Shown piece by piece: positions 1 through 12,500 of a stretch of 64,000 bases of DNA (position 1 is its first letter; each line of letters begins with the position of its first letter). Location of the stretch: positions 2,604,501 through 2,668,500 of the forward strand of contig NC_092573.1 of the NCBI RefSeq assembly GCF_037975245.1. Reading direction: 5' to 3'. The stretch is from Apostichopus japonicus. Lineage: Eukaryota > Echinodermata > Holothuroidea > Aspidochirotida > Stichopodidae. A model generated the notes under the pieces. The model ran no database searches and was not told where the DNA came from. It was given only the letters and a program-made list of their open reading frames with translations. The translations under genes and the position numbers were made by a program.

Positions 1-2236
1 TTTTTGAAGTTTCACAGTTGTTAATAATTAAGAAGAACAAGACATCCCATGACATATCTTCATTAAGAGTTATATACTGAAAGGACAAGCTCAGGGAGTA
101 TGCATGCAAAACAAATAAACTGCTTTAAGCTGCCTACGCTGTATCCTTTTGTTTATAAACATGATTGATTATTTTTTTATAAGAAGGAAAGTTAAGCCAA
201 TTTCAAATTGTAGATTGCAGTGAAAGTGATAATTACTGTTTCACTTAAATTACCCTACACTTGAATTGATGATGAAATCATTATTCTTTCACTTCCTTAT
301 CATATCATGTAGAACTTTGGTTACCTGCCAGACTATTCTTATCCCAGGGTTCCTAGCATATCCAGATCCAACATTCCAACTCTTCAAATTGTATAATGCT
401 GGACACGTATTTCAGAGCAAATTTTTTAAGGATTTTTCTCTGGTTGTCCCACGGACATATCAGGACTTACAATTTGGTCATCTGAACAGTAAATTTGGTT
501 GTCTGAAACAAAACATAGCTAAAATATGGAAAATGTTCAGTAAGTCCACTGTAGGATGTACACTGTAGGAGAGAGAGATGTGTAGGTTGGTGAACAGAGC
601 AGCAGCTTATAGGGCGATAGCATATTTACCACTTTACCTATCTGGGGGTTGGCCCTGTTTTAGTTATAATCTGTGAATCTGAAGTTGACGTAAACAACTA
701 GTCCTCTGTAGGACAACTCCCACAGCAGATGCAAATCGTCTCAGTAGCTTCACTTTCTTATATTTTATAAATTTCTGAAGTTTCTGAAGTAAACTGTGCA
801 TTACCAAAAGGAGGCTGTTCAGAAAAGTAGACAGTAAATTAATAAACAGACAGGAATTATGATATCATAGGAGTGATAGCTTAGTAGAGGTCATCAACTG
901 CGCAGACACACGTCTGCAGTTTTCGTAATGTAACTGAAAGTTTTCTTCCCATCGAGTGTTAAGTGGAGTCGCTGAAGCTTGTTACAACTGACAGATGATA
1001 ATAAGTGTAAAATTCCATAAATTAACTTTCCTTTTAGTCAAACCATAATTGTTGTGAGGAAGGTAATTGCCTATGGCTTCAGAAGTTAAAAGGCCCAGGT
1101 TAAACTTTGATTAGTTGGTGTGTCACAGTATGCATGGAGGGGCAAAACTATCAGTATCAGTAGGACTAGATACACAATATTTTGTTTATGTTGAGTTTGT
1201 TAGTAATGTAGATACATGTTTGTCTCAGTCCCAATCTTTTCTTCTATTTGCCCCAATTTTTATTTTTTCCACCTTTCCTACATTTGTCCTTTCATTTTGG
1301 TATACTGGACAAGCTGTTTTGTAATTAATTGTTACTGAATGTTTATTTGTTCAAAGTATCTAGAAGTACTTGTGTCTTAATTGAATTCACCTTGTAGTGT
1401 TTTGAAGACACGGTCTGCATTTGAAGACCAAAATACGCTTCATATCACTATTTCACACGCACTAGAAGGCTACAGATCTCATCCAAGTGGATCATGTAAA
1501 GCAAATGATTTATGAATGGACGACCTGCTTTGCACAGGTTTGGTGAAACAATGGACACCGTCAAAGGATTGGTCCATTCCTCTGACCATTTCTGATATCT
1601 ATCTAGTCCATGTAATACCTCGAGGAGGGGAGAGAAGATTTAACCGACTTCGAGTTTGTTTCTTAACTCTTTTACCAATCGATAATGTCTACAAAACTTA
1701 CTGAATGAAAAGAACAACACTTGTTGTTGACATAGTTATTGGCCATATTTGAAATATCAAAATAACATCATTTTCTGCAAAGTTTCGATAGGTTGTGTTT
1801 CTTCAAAGTCTTCGAAAGGTTGTTTTTCCATTTTTGAGATTGATGACGTGAGACACAAGGTTCCTTCTCTGTGAAATAAGAGCTATGAATGAGTTCTTGA
1901 TATTAATAGAGTCAGTATAGTTTAATAATACATGTATATTTAACCTGCAGTTTTCCTCAGGCCATCAATATATATCCTACTGAGTCTACTGACCAAGTCA
2001 TGTGGTATTGACCCATAACTCACTGCCCCTACAACGTTACTGAAAGATCGGCGTGTGGTTTACGAGTTATCAACCTTTTTTAATCCCATGACAGAAAATT
2101 GTGTGTCCCACAAATTCAGTGCAATGTGTTACTACCTTATTATACCTTTTGAACGGTTTATACTTCATTTCCTTGTTTCGGTTCGCATGTTACCAGGTAT
2201 AACCTTTTCATGTCACATTTCCCCCCTTTCTTGTAG
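1..2236. other. Non-coding stretch upstream of the terminal exon
   Basis: No convincing exon was found here. The open frames are short, low in complexity and not bounded by good splice sites. The stretch is probably intron of the gene whose last exon lies at 2237-2459, but this is inference. A polypyrimidine-rich tract with C and T runs just before 2236 supports an acceptor at its right edge. Confidence 0.4.
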
Positions 2237-2459
2237 GTCCTTTTATAGTCTTGTAGAGTGTGGAGCTTACTTTGCCGAACAGGAACCTTCCGTTGGGCCA
2301 GTCAAGTCGTCGTCAGGTTTAGTCGTGATACTAACGGACACCGCCTTCACCAGATACCAAAACCCAGCCTTGCAGTATGCCATCAAAATGGCTAAAGAGT
2401 ACGGTGTGGAAACCTGCCATGTGGTCGAATTTCACAAGAAATGGAAAGAAATCAACTAA
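2237..2459 (+). CDS. Terminal coding exon of an unidentified gene
   Basis: A pyrimidine-rich tract ending in TTGTAG (2231-2236) is followed by an open frame that stops with TAA at 2457-2459. Alternative acceptors end at 2248 and 2256. The encoded tail has normal amino-acid composition: a hydrophobic strand (GLVVILTD), then an amphipathic helix (NPALQYAIKMAKEYGV), then a charged end (FHKKWKEIN). This strand-helix pattern suggests the end of an alpha/beta fold. I do not recognise the family and give no function. Coding character drops sharply upstream of 2237, where the frame looks intronic, so a start codon inside the open frame is unlikely. Earlier exons would lie left of the window or in the first 2 kb. 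The gene is on the same strand as ELL and ends about 4 kb before it. It could instead be a chance frame, but the protein-like composition makes that less likely. Confidence 0.45.
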
Positions 2460-4361
2460 CTGAAAGAGGAAGTGTTCTCCATTGGGGGGGGGGGAGGTTT
2501 AATGTTATATTGTTTACCCCAGAAGCAAGAACTATTGCTTTATGTAAAAAGGATTGCAGATCTGTCTTCCCCTACAGTACTTGACCAGACAAGAATGTGT
2601 TAAGCAGGAAACAGTTTCCTAGAAATTGAGCATGTTTTGTTGAAATGAAAATATAAAAAAAACAAAGAACATTAATGACAGGATGTTCAATGCAGAAAGA
2701 AAAAACAAAATTAGGGAATATTATATCTATAAGTTAATCCAACAACAGAAAGCTGACTAGGAAATGATATTAAACAAATATGAAAAGAGGAAAGATATGG
2801 TAGCCTAGAAATGGGATTTTAAACCAGTGAGCTCAGGAGATTATGAGACCTTACATTCTATCAACTGAAGATTTGATAGCAATTTAGTCCATTGCTCAGT
2901 TGTAACTTGCTATGTTACAGTAGGTACATCGCACAGAGTACAGGGTGTTGTACATTAAGAAAAGAAAAGATTAAAAACTGCATCAACTTCGTTGACTGTG
3001 GAAAAAGAAACAAAAAGAAGAGTAGTATTTGTGTATTGGTTGATAAATTTTAGGTTGAACAAATGCAAATATTTTCTCACACATCACATGTAACTTGTTG
3101 GAAGCACTTGGTTTAGTCTCACTACTGGAATCGCATTACTGTATTCAACCTCCACCAGATTCTCTCAAAAAATGGGTACAAAACTCCTCATGGACTACCC
3201 TGAAGTACCCTTTCAAACCTCCTACCCTATCTCCCCCCCCCCCCCATCAGACCCCCAAAATAGCAAGTTGTTAAAAGGTCAGTGGTAACAATAGGCAATG
3301 TGTGCCTTGATTGTTGTATGCAAATTTCGCTAGCTTAGGTATGTCTGCTCTCTATTCGTTCAGTAAGTGTACTACCTAAGCATATGGTTTCTGCTTAAGT
3401 GTGTAAAGGCATAAGAAGGAAAAGAAACCTGCTTTGAGTGAACAGAATTATGCAAATATAACTAATGTTTGTCTATGACTTCTGTGTTATTAATCCAATA
3501 TTTTCCTGTATGTTGCTGTTTGATTAGCTCATTGACGGAAGGATGGGGGTGAGGGGAGTGATGGGGTTCCATGACATGGTTGCATCTCTATTCAGTAACA
3601 TACGTCAACTTAGATATGTATTGGCCATTAATACTGACTTAACATGTAAAAGTGTACTGAAAGATATGAAAAATTGAGATTGGTATTGAGAAAATCATTA
3701 CCAGATACAGTCTGACGCATTGCAAATGTGCATTTCCATTTTTCAATTCTGTGTGGTAGTGTCAATTTATCATTGTATTTGTGGACATGCATGAAGTGTG
3801 CATGGTAGATTCACCCGTATATGTATGGTACAGAGTATTTGTTTAAAATCCTAGTACATCATGTGGTGCCACGCTCTAGGAGGCTATTCACTAGGTATAC
3901 AACTTCGCACATATAGCGAAGTATAAAATATTTATCAAAGCTAACCAGTGTCTTAATATCTTACTTCAAACTCCTGTTATGATTGCTAAATGTAAACTCT
4001 TACCTTTGTTAAAGGTAGACTCTTGGGTGAAAATAAATTCTTAAAATGTACTCTATCAAATTAGCTGTTGATTTTCTGAAGGCAGAAGGAATGTTTGCAG
4101 TCATAAATGTTTGTAAATATGTGAGAATTTATTTTCAATTGATGCCATATCTTGTTGAGTAAAAAGGACCCTTTTGGAGATATTTCTTGCATTTGGTGGA
4201 AGTCAAAATCTGATTTTAGATCAATCCCAAATCTGGTCAGTGGTAAATTTCTGCTAAAATACCACTTGATTGAACTCAAGAATTTGCATTTATATTGTTT
4301 GAAGGGGGAGCAAGAACCTCATCGGTTTTTACTTATGGTCAAATATCAGTTCAGGTCAAGT
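2460..4361. other. 3' flank and intergenic DNA
   Basis: AT-rich sequence with a G-run near 2487 and a C-run near 3234. An AATATA-type variant poly(A) signal near 2648 could end the upstream transcript, but a canonical AATAAA is seen only much further on (near 4030). No coding signal was found. Confidence 0.35.
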
Positions 4362-4763
4362 GTCAACTGCAGTGGCTGAGCGTCCATACAGTCAGGGGGG
4401 GAGATGCCCGCCCCACCCTGGCGGACTTAAAAGGACTGCTAGCGCCCTTTTCAGCTCTTTTCCACTTTCCACTTATTCGTGGTTATTGACTTTTTTATTG
4501 CGCTCTCATCTACCTATTGACATTTATCACATTTTGTTGGTGTAATTTGGCGATGACACCTAATTATTCTTCGTTTATCTGCAAATAAGCCAGGCCCGGA
4601 AAGGGTCATATCCGGTGATCTAGGGAGTATCTTTACTCCAAAAATTTCTGTACGCTACGCGCCAACCTGTGGTGGCGCTACGCTTAGATAGTCTCGAAAG
4701 CGCCCCTACAGACCATTCTCGCCCCTCTTGACCAATACCCCTAGCTCCGCCACTGGTCAACTG
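4362..4763. mobile_element. hAT-type MITE with perfect 8-bp target duplication
   Basis: The element proper is 4370-4755 (386 bp). It is flanked by identical 8-bp copies of GTCAACTG at 4362-4369 and 4756-4763. Its left end reads CAGTGGCTGAGCGTCC and the reverse complement of its right end reads CAGTGGCGGAGCTAGG, so the terminal inverted repeats match at most positions. An 8-bp duplication with CA...TG ends is the signature of the hAT superfamily. There is no transposase, so it is non-autonomous. About 100 bp beside the right end, including GTGGCGCTACGCTTAGATAG, also occurs near the right end of the nested element at 40137-40987, linking the two as one family. Confidence 0.85.
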
Positions 4764-6439
4764 AGTTCATTGTCTGGAAAACCTTTCAAACACAATACCT
4801 CCAACAAGACAGCCTGTTTGGACTGCACAACCTTGTGGTTGGTACCCTTGAGCAAGTACAGAAGTTCCGTTTTAATCTAACTATGATTTTATGCCCCTTG
4901 TAGTAGATCTGGCCCAGATATAGTTAGGTCACCATTTTGGCCGCCTTTTGAAGTCATCATTTTTCCTTCAATATATTCACTGGCCCCCTACTTGACTGAA
5001 GTCCTTCTCCCACCCAAGCTCATCAGATCTACTAGTAGTAGGTCTACTTAAACCAAATTTAACACACGATCGGAACTAATCTCGCCAACAATATTTCATT
5101 CTATATGGGGGGGGGGAGGAGGGAGGATGGGGCCAGGGAGGGGGATAAAGGAGTTAAGTGCAGTATATGTCGATGATTCTGAGACACTCAGGACTATACT
5201 TGAAGCAAGTAAGATGTTAGATATATGCATGCCCATAGCCAGGCTGGGGCAGTTCCCACCCTCACCTAGTGCATACTATTGTGCCCTTCCCCGTTTACTT
5301 GCGCCCCTCCCCCTCCCCAACTGAGAATCCATTGCTACGGACTTTGCCACATAAGGGTACACGGATAACGAGACGCAAATGATAGACCGCGAATGATAGC
5401 AAATGATTTTTCCTCAAGGATGAATGAAACGCTACACGTGCTCTTCCGACTTCAAAATTTCCTACACAGTGTTGCCCTTTCGATGGGAAAATGTTACCAC
5501 GGAAGCAAGAAACAAATTAACTTGCTTTTAAATCTCGTCCCGATCCTTGCTGCTCGAAACTTTCAACATGCACATGACATGCACACCGTGGCATAAACCT
5601 ATCACGATTAGGAGAAAATTGTGGGAGGAGCTATAAATTTGATTACAGGGGTTAAACAAATTGTTCAATAAACTTGTATTGTCACGCAGCCGGACTGAGA
5701 TTAATGTGCTGATATTGTTTATGCAAAAATAGGCGCATAAGCGTAACCATTTCCATTCAAAGTTGCAGTTGTTTCAAAATTTAATCCGGGCTTGAAAACC
5801 AAACTTCATTTCACGTAACTGATGCACGAATAGCCCAAATTGCCTAACATCGTAGCTGTGACCATGTTTTGTAGTGCATAATATTATCAACTTATCATTC
5901 TTTTTAAAGGAATATATATATATATATATATATAACATTATTTGAGCGAATAGCGGAGAATAGAAAAAATTCTCACTTTCCGATCCAATATTTTGAAGGT
6001 TGGTTGTACTAGTAATGTTATTTACAGAAACATACGTGGCAAAAGAAGAGCCCTCGATTTGACTACTTCAAAGCAATATTGATCCCAAACAGGGTCAGCT
6101 ATTAACCCTTTGTTGGAAAGTACATCATTTATGGAGCTAAGTGTAGAGTAGCAACCAATCAATCCGCGTTTCCTGTGCTGACATGGAAATGAACCAAACT
6201 GACGTGAGAAAAGACTAATAGCTTCTTTTCTCGGAAATTTAAGCTCCGCCCCTTTACTACGCAGATCCTCTAAAATTCACGGAGATGGTGGGATTTAAAA
6301 TATGAATATCCATATATGAATATTTACTTTGAATGTTTTCTTCCGCTGCTCTGAACTAATACATTTACATATGATATCTGCGAAGGTGCACTACATGTAC
6401 AGTGCACGTACCACAGGGTTTGTTGAAGTCAAGTAAATG
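4764..6439. other. Upstream flank of ELL
   Basis: No coding exon was recognised. The stretch contains a poly-G run near 5106-5115, a purine-rich tract, a C-rich segment near 5270-5325 and a (TA)n microsatellite at 5911-5934. The ELL promoter should lie at its right end. No clear TATA box can be assigned; AT-rich sequence near 6295-6330 is the only candidate. Confidence 0.4.
5911..5934. repeat. (TA)n microsatellite
   Basis: About 11 uninterrupted TA dinucleotides in the upstream flank of ELL. Confidence 0.9.
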
Positions 6440-6451
6440 ATGGCTTGTTAG
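6440..6451 (+). promoter_or_regulatory. Minimal upstream ORF before ELL start
   Basis: ATG GCT TGT TAG encodes Met-Ala-Cys-stop and ends 5 nt before the ELL initiation codon. If the transcript starts upstream, ribosomes would meet this ATG first. Its context (AAAT before ATG, G at +4) is acceptable. Its effect on translation is inferred only. Confidence 0.45.
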
Positions 6452-6456
6452 GGAAA

Positions 6457-6591
6457 ATGGCTTCCCGGCTGGAGAACAGGAGACAATATGGCCTTTTGAG
6501 CAGTGGATATTCTGGTGCCGACAAAACAATCTTGCAATTTAAGCTTACCGACTCTTCCCTCAAAAGTTTAGAAGAATATTTAAAAGCGAAG
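6457..6591 (+). CDS. ELL: ELL exon 1 (residues 1-45)
   Basis: The exon starts at ATG 6457 and ends before the strong donor GTAAGT (6592-6597), phase 0. It encodes the N-terminal strand-helix region ([25 protein letters not shown]), which aligns with vertebrate YGLSCG and VKLTDSALRAFESY. A TTG four codons upstream in frame is not a plausible start. Confidence 0.92.
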
Positions 6592-9500
6592 GTAAGTTTA
6601 CCACGATCGCAAAATATTTCAGTGTTCGTCTCGCATTGGCTAATACTGTAAGTTGCATTGCCATTCACGTACACAATAATAGAAATGTAACTCTGAACTG
6701 ATCTACTCACCGTACACGGTAGTGTTTCAGTTGCTCAGCATTTCCACCTCCATATGGCATGTTGTGTTACATAGAGAATGTAATAGGCAAGCTATGTAAG
6801 ACAGATTTAACTGACGGATATTTCGTGCCACGTGTCTTTCTTTCTTCATAGTCAGCAGACCAAGGTTCTCTAAGATATTTCACGTATTATTCTAGTGAAA
6901 TGAAGTGACTTCTAAGACTGAATTCAAATAACATTCAGAACACTTTATAGCCTAGACTGGGCTAGGCTTGTATGCGAGTTATACTTGGCACATTCCAGTG
7001 ATTTCCTTGAATTGACTTTCACTAAGTCTACATATCAGTTCTTATTTTCACAAAGAGGATTAGGATGGACAAATTTTACTCAGTTCTTCAAACTAGATGT
7101 GGGACTTTTAACTCATAACTAGTCAGTTTAACCCATTTTGCTTGGCAGTGCTTTCAAAGATTTAAAAAAAAAAAAGAAGCTACGGCACTGTTATTCAAAT
7201 GCTTTTGAGCCAAAATTTAAATATTCGATGTTATCTAATTGAATCAGATTCTACATCATCCAATTAAACTGTGGCCACCATAGTGTTGTATACATGTGCT
7301 ACATTCCCTTATTGGGGGAGTGGATAAGATTCAGAAATTGATATCATCTTCAGTTACAATTTCCTGTACAGTTCAAGTAACATCTGGATAACCAGAGGTC
7401 ACAAATTTTTGACAACACATAGGCCTGGTGGCGGACAGGGTGTGACGATTTCTTTTTGCAAAGTGCAGAGGGAATGTATTTCCAATTGTCCACTGTGTTA
7501 ATTTATCACTTTCCAAGATGTGAAATTTGTATTAATGTTATATTGATCATCTAATGGCATGTGGCCTTGGAGTCTACAGATAGGCATACACTGCACATAT
7601 ATGCCAGTGTCAGTGATGATATGTGATGTTAGTGTCGCATATTACGAACAATTGACCTCTGAATTGCTACCTTAAGAACATAGTTTAGAGGTTATGCAAA
7701 GCTCTCTGTCTTTTCACCTACATAGTGTTACTCAGTGGCACTTGAAGAAAAAGGCCACAGCTTTTGTTCACCTTATCAGCAGATTAGGTTTCGAAAACCC
7801 GATATATCAAGGACTAGAAAGATAACTCAGTGCTAAATCTTGTAACCTCTTGTAGGGTACTTGTAAGAATTCCTCTTTGTGTAAACTTTGGTTGAATAAT
7901 TTCTTCTTTCAAGAGAGGTAAATTTCTCATTTCAAGAGGAAAATTGATGCAAGCAAAATGGTTTACTGACATAGCTAACTTGGTCATGTGAAGGTCTTTC
8001 TGTAACTTATGTAGCAGATGTGTGTACATGTATGAAAATAACAGAGTATAATGCAGGAAATTTAGTTTGAACTTTGTCTTGGGAGACTGATTATTGTATG
8101 GACAGAAAAAGCAAATTGCAGTACATTGGATGTTGAAATTTAGTAAAAATTAATTGTTTAAATACTTCAATGTACGCAATAGAAAATGGCCCATGTACAG
8201 TAACAAAACAGTATCAAACAGGCCATTTTTATTTTATTATAATACACATTTGCTGGCACGGTCTTTTCAAGTTACATTATTACTGCGACCTAAAACTTAT
8301 TCCCACTAGGAATGTTGCATTAATTGTTTTCATTGTTCCTCATAGTAAACCTTTTCTTTGTCTGTCCCTTAACTTTCATTTGACACTAACAGGTCTTCAA
8401 TTCCCTCTACCATCCCTTGTGCTTCCCTTCTTAAAAGGGATTTTTAATGGATTGGATTTTAAGGTGCAACAACTTCTCGCTCTTGCCATATATCTCTTGT
8501 ATATATGTCTATTGATATATAAATATATATATAAATAAGATATAAATATATATATGTATGTATATACAGTATATATTCAGTATATATACAGTATAGTCAC
8601 TTGTTACACGCTTTGTATGCCACAGCTGTACAGTGTGTACAATACAGTTGCAGCACAATCAGATTAAGTGCACCTTCAACAAGTCACACTGTTTGCCTAG
8701 TAGGCACCATCATGATTTATCTACCAGATTGAAACTCTGTAGATTTGCTGTAAGGTTGACCTCATCTGATGATCATTGACTGTGGTTATAATGCATTTTA
8801 TCATTGCTTAGAATCATGGTTCTAACTTAATCATAGACTCTGATTGAAATCTGGATTCTTTGCACTTCTAGTTACAGGTACTAAGATTAGAAAGTTCGGT
8901 ACAGTTCTATGTATCTAGCAAGTACATGTAAACAACTGTAAATATATATCACAATGCAAACAGGTTAATAGGATAATAACTTGATCCCAACAGTTTATCT
9001 GGCATGGTGTTGCCTTTGTTACATTTATCTGATTTTGTTGACATTGAATAATTGCAATTTTATCTCTGTCCCCCCCCCTCCCCTGCAGCTTGTATAGATA
9101 TGTACTTTGCCCTCTTTTGTCCTGTCTGTTGCCATATTATGAAGAATACAAGGTTGCACGGTCTAGAATGACTAGTATTAATACTCCCAATGGTCATTAT
9201 GTTGATGAGTTAATGTCATGGCCCTGTACAGGTTAGAATTGTGTACACTGGTTGCTAAGGTCCTCTGAATCAGTGCAAATGTTCATAGAGATGGGACAGT
9301 TTAGTCCTTGTATACTTGCAGCAATGACAAGGGTTTCATGCAGTGGAGAATGATTTTAATATACAAGGTTTCTGTTAATGTTAATACATCAATGTTAGTT
9401 TGACCAGTGATTAAACATTGGAGAAAATTTGAGAAATTCTGAAAATGTTTGATAATTTGCTTTTGCATGTCATTGTATGTCTGCACTTATGTTGAAAAGC

Positions 9501-12500
9501 AATACCTGTGGACAAAAGTTTTTGAATGACAATTTAATTTAGAATTAGAATTTGGTGAGAAAAAAGCAGCACAAACAGAGCTGCCATAGGAACCATCTTT
9601 CCTTGCTGTATGGAAAAAAAACTCTGGCAGCATTTATTAACTCCATGGATTTTGCAATACACTGTGGAATGATGATGTTAAAGGGAAGTGTAAATGTTGG
9701 GTTGTAGAAACATGCATCCTACTGTATACTTCACAATCATCAATTCAGCTGGAAGAGTTAATGGGGAAATTCCCAAAAGGATGGCAACTAGGGCACAGAA
9801 GTAAAACTTTATATGAATAAATGGGAAAGTCTAGACAAGTAAATTTATCCATTTGTCATCACTTATAAAATATCCCAAATTAGGTTAAACAAGAAAGTAT
9901 CATGTCTTGAGAGTACTCAATATTCTGTGTACCTAATCTCACTGTAAAAGGTAGTCAGTATCCAGCTTCCCTTCTCCCACCCCACCCCCATTCCCAACCC
10001 CACCCGCAAATACATTATGCTACAAAGAAGAAAACAAGTCGCTAAGAATCGACAATTGAGACTATTTTTGACTGTAACACTTGTGGACATTTCACATTAC
10101 CAACATTTGTAATGGGACTCCTCAGTGGCGAACAAAGTTAATAGAGGGCGCTGTCATTTATCAGTCCTCTTCAGTGCCAAGCAGCTTGACAAGCTGTTGC
10201 TATGAGTTTTAGTGCCTTTGACATGGATGCACCAGCAGTAGTATGGAGGTAGTACCATGACTTTTGTTCAATAAAGTTTATTGTCAGAGATTTTTGATAT
10301 AGCTTTGTACAGTAGCTTGCTAGAATTTGAAGGGTAATGCAGATGGCATTTTTCTAGGATGGAGAACTAGTCACATGACACATATATGCTGATACATATA
10401 ACATGGTGAAATGCAGTGATGATCAAATTAACTTTGCTCCGTACATACTGCAACATTGATGCAAAACTGCCATATGGGTTATTATACACCTGTATGTCCT
10501 ATAGTCATGTCTGGTTCTTGTGTCTGGGGTTTTGTTGGCAATTTCTTCATCTCGGGGAAACAAAGGTAAAAAGTCCAGACTTAGAAACAGATTGAATTAC
10601 TTTGATGTTGTTAAACAGCTGCCCCTTTCATGGTCTGTTAAAAAAATAAAATTTAATGACATAAATACACACCTACATGTGGAGACAATGATGTCGTTCC
10701 AGCCCAAAGGCACAGTACAGAATGAACTGCAGTATTTGTAAACAGTGAACAACGCCAGTTGTCTGACAGGATGGCTGCCGGCTGAAAAGATATGGATACA
10801 TAATTTTAGGTAAACAGTAAAGTTGCAGCATAATGTGGCTTGTCTGGATTCTCCTAGGCACCAGGTGTACGTTTGGGGTCACATAAGAGAGCCTTTTGTT
10901 TATGCTTTTGGTTTTTGTTTCAAAGAAAAAAAAGAAGAAAAATAGCAAAATGTAGATACACATGTATGCTTTGTACAGTGTTTATACTAGTAGCTGTCGG
11001 TCTCAGCAAGTCTGTAACAGCACGGGTGTTAAACTCGTGGACTGATTGGTGATTACGTGGGACCGGGACTCTATACTTCAATACTCAATTCCAAACTATT
11101 CATGGATGTGATCTTTCTATTAAAGCTATTGTATTTATTAATTGCTGAGCCAGGCTTCTCAGACAGATTTTTGCAATTAACCTATTCTGGATAAAGTATT
11201 TGTTTGGAGATAATACATCACGGCAAGGGGTGGGGGAGGGGGGAGACAAAAAACTATTGAACTATACAAAGGGGACAAGACTATATAGCACATTTTGATA
11301 GGGTAGGGCATTACCTGTTCATCATGTGGTTGCAGATCTACTTCTAAGGCTCTCTTATGTACCTATTTTGATATTTAAGACTTTTAGAAAGTCCTTCACC
11401 TAGTCCATTATACCACTGTGAAGGACAGATCTGTTGGAAGATTTGCTGCCTGCCTGCTTGCTATCTAGGATCATGAGTGATGCAACAACCGGTTGATGTG
11501 TACTGTTTGCTCAGGTATACTGCACACTGCAGTGCACAGTGCACACTGAAATTACTACAGTAGGACAGTAATGCATGACTTTCCAATCTACATAATTTCC
11601 ATTGTATCACCAGCCTACCAGGGAGCATAAATGGGGCCAGCTGTACAGTCTGTACGTCAGGGCCACTTTTAAAGGTCACACTCGTAGTGCCAATAACATA
11701 TCTAATTGTTATACATGCATTTGCATGATCTTGCCCTCTGTCTTAGGTTCGTTTGATATGTCCATGTACAGTAAGTCAACAACCACAATTAGAAGGCAAG
11801 GGCATGATAGGAAGTCCCAGATGTCCTTCTACTTAATTATATACTTCCATTGTACTGTATTCAAGGACTTGTGATGTGACTAGTGTACTGTATGTACGTT
11901 GGATTCATCTAGCTCTACTGTACTGTGTACAGTATATTACTGTATACTGTGTACTGCATATGTACTGTATACTGTGCATATAACACGGTCTGTTTGAGTT
12001 TTGAGTTGGATGTTACACATACCATACTGATTCTGCCCAAGGTTCAATGGTACCAGGATGTGCATCACTGACATGCTGTGTTAGCTTGCATATTTTGTAT
12101 TTAAACCAGTCAAATCCTATTTGACAGCATATTTCCATTATATGTCAGTATCCCTGATCATGTTACATCACATCCTGATCCACACCTCCTGGTAAATGTC
12201 ATAAGGTGAAAACTATTCTTGTGCCAATTGTGGCGGTGGTTGTGGTCTTTGTCACAGTTCCTGAGTGCAGTCCATGTTTATTGGCTAAACAACCAGGTGT
12301 ACAGTAGTTCAGGTTATAGAACTCTGAGAGATACAAAACAAACAGGGAGTTTCCCTATCAGGGTGATGGCATAGAAGTACAGTAAAACCATGTTGAAAAG
12401 TGAAACGTTTGTTGATATTTCTCTGTGGGTGTTTCAAAAGGTATGAAATTTGCTTCCCTAAAAAGTATGGTGTGCTGATAGTGAAAGCCATTCTGCATAT

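Noticed and set aside
1516-1704. Open frame as an upstream exon of the first gene
   Set aside because: No acceptable splice sites at either side and no recognisable similarity.
5226-5340. Possible MITE fragment (CATAGCCAGG ... TTGCTACGG)
   Set aside because: Inverted similarity is weak and the flanks do not match.
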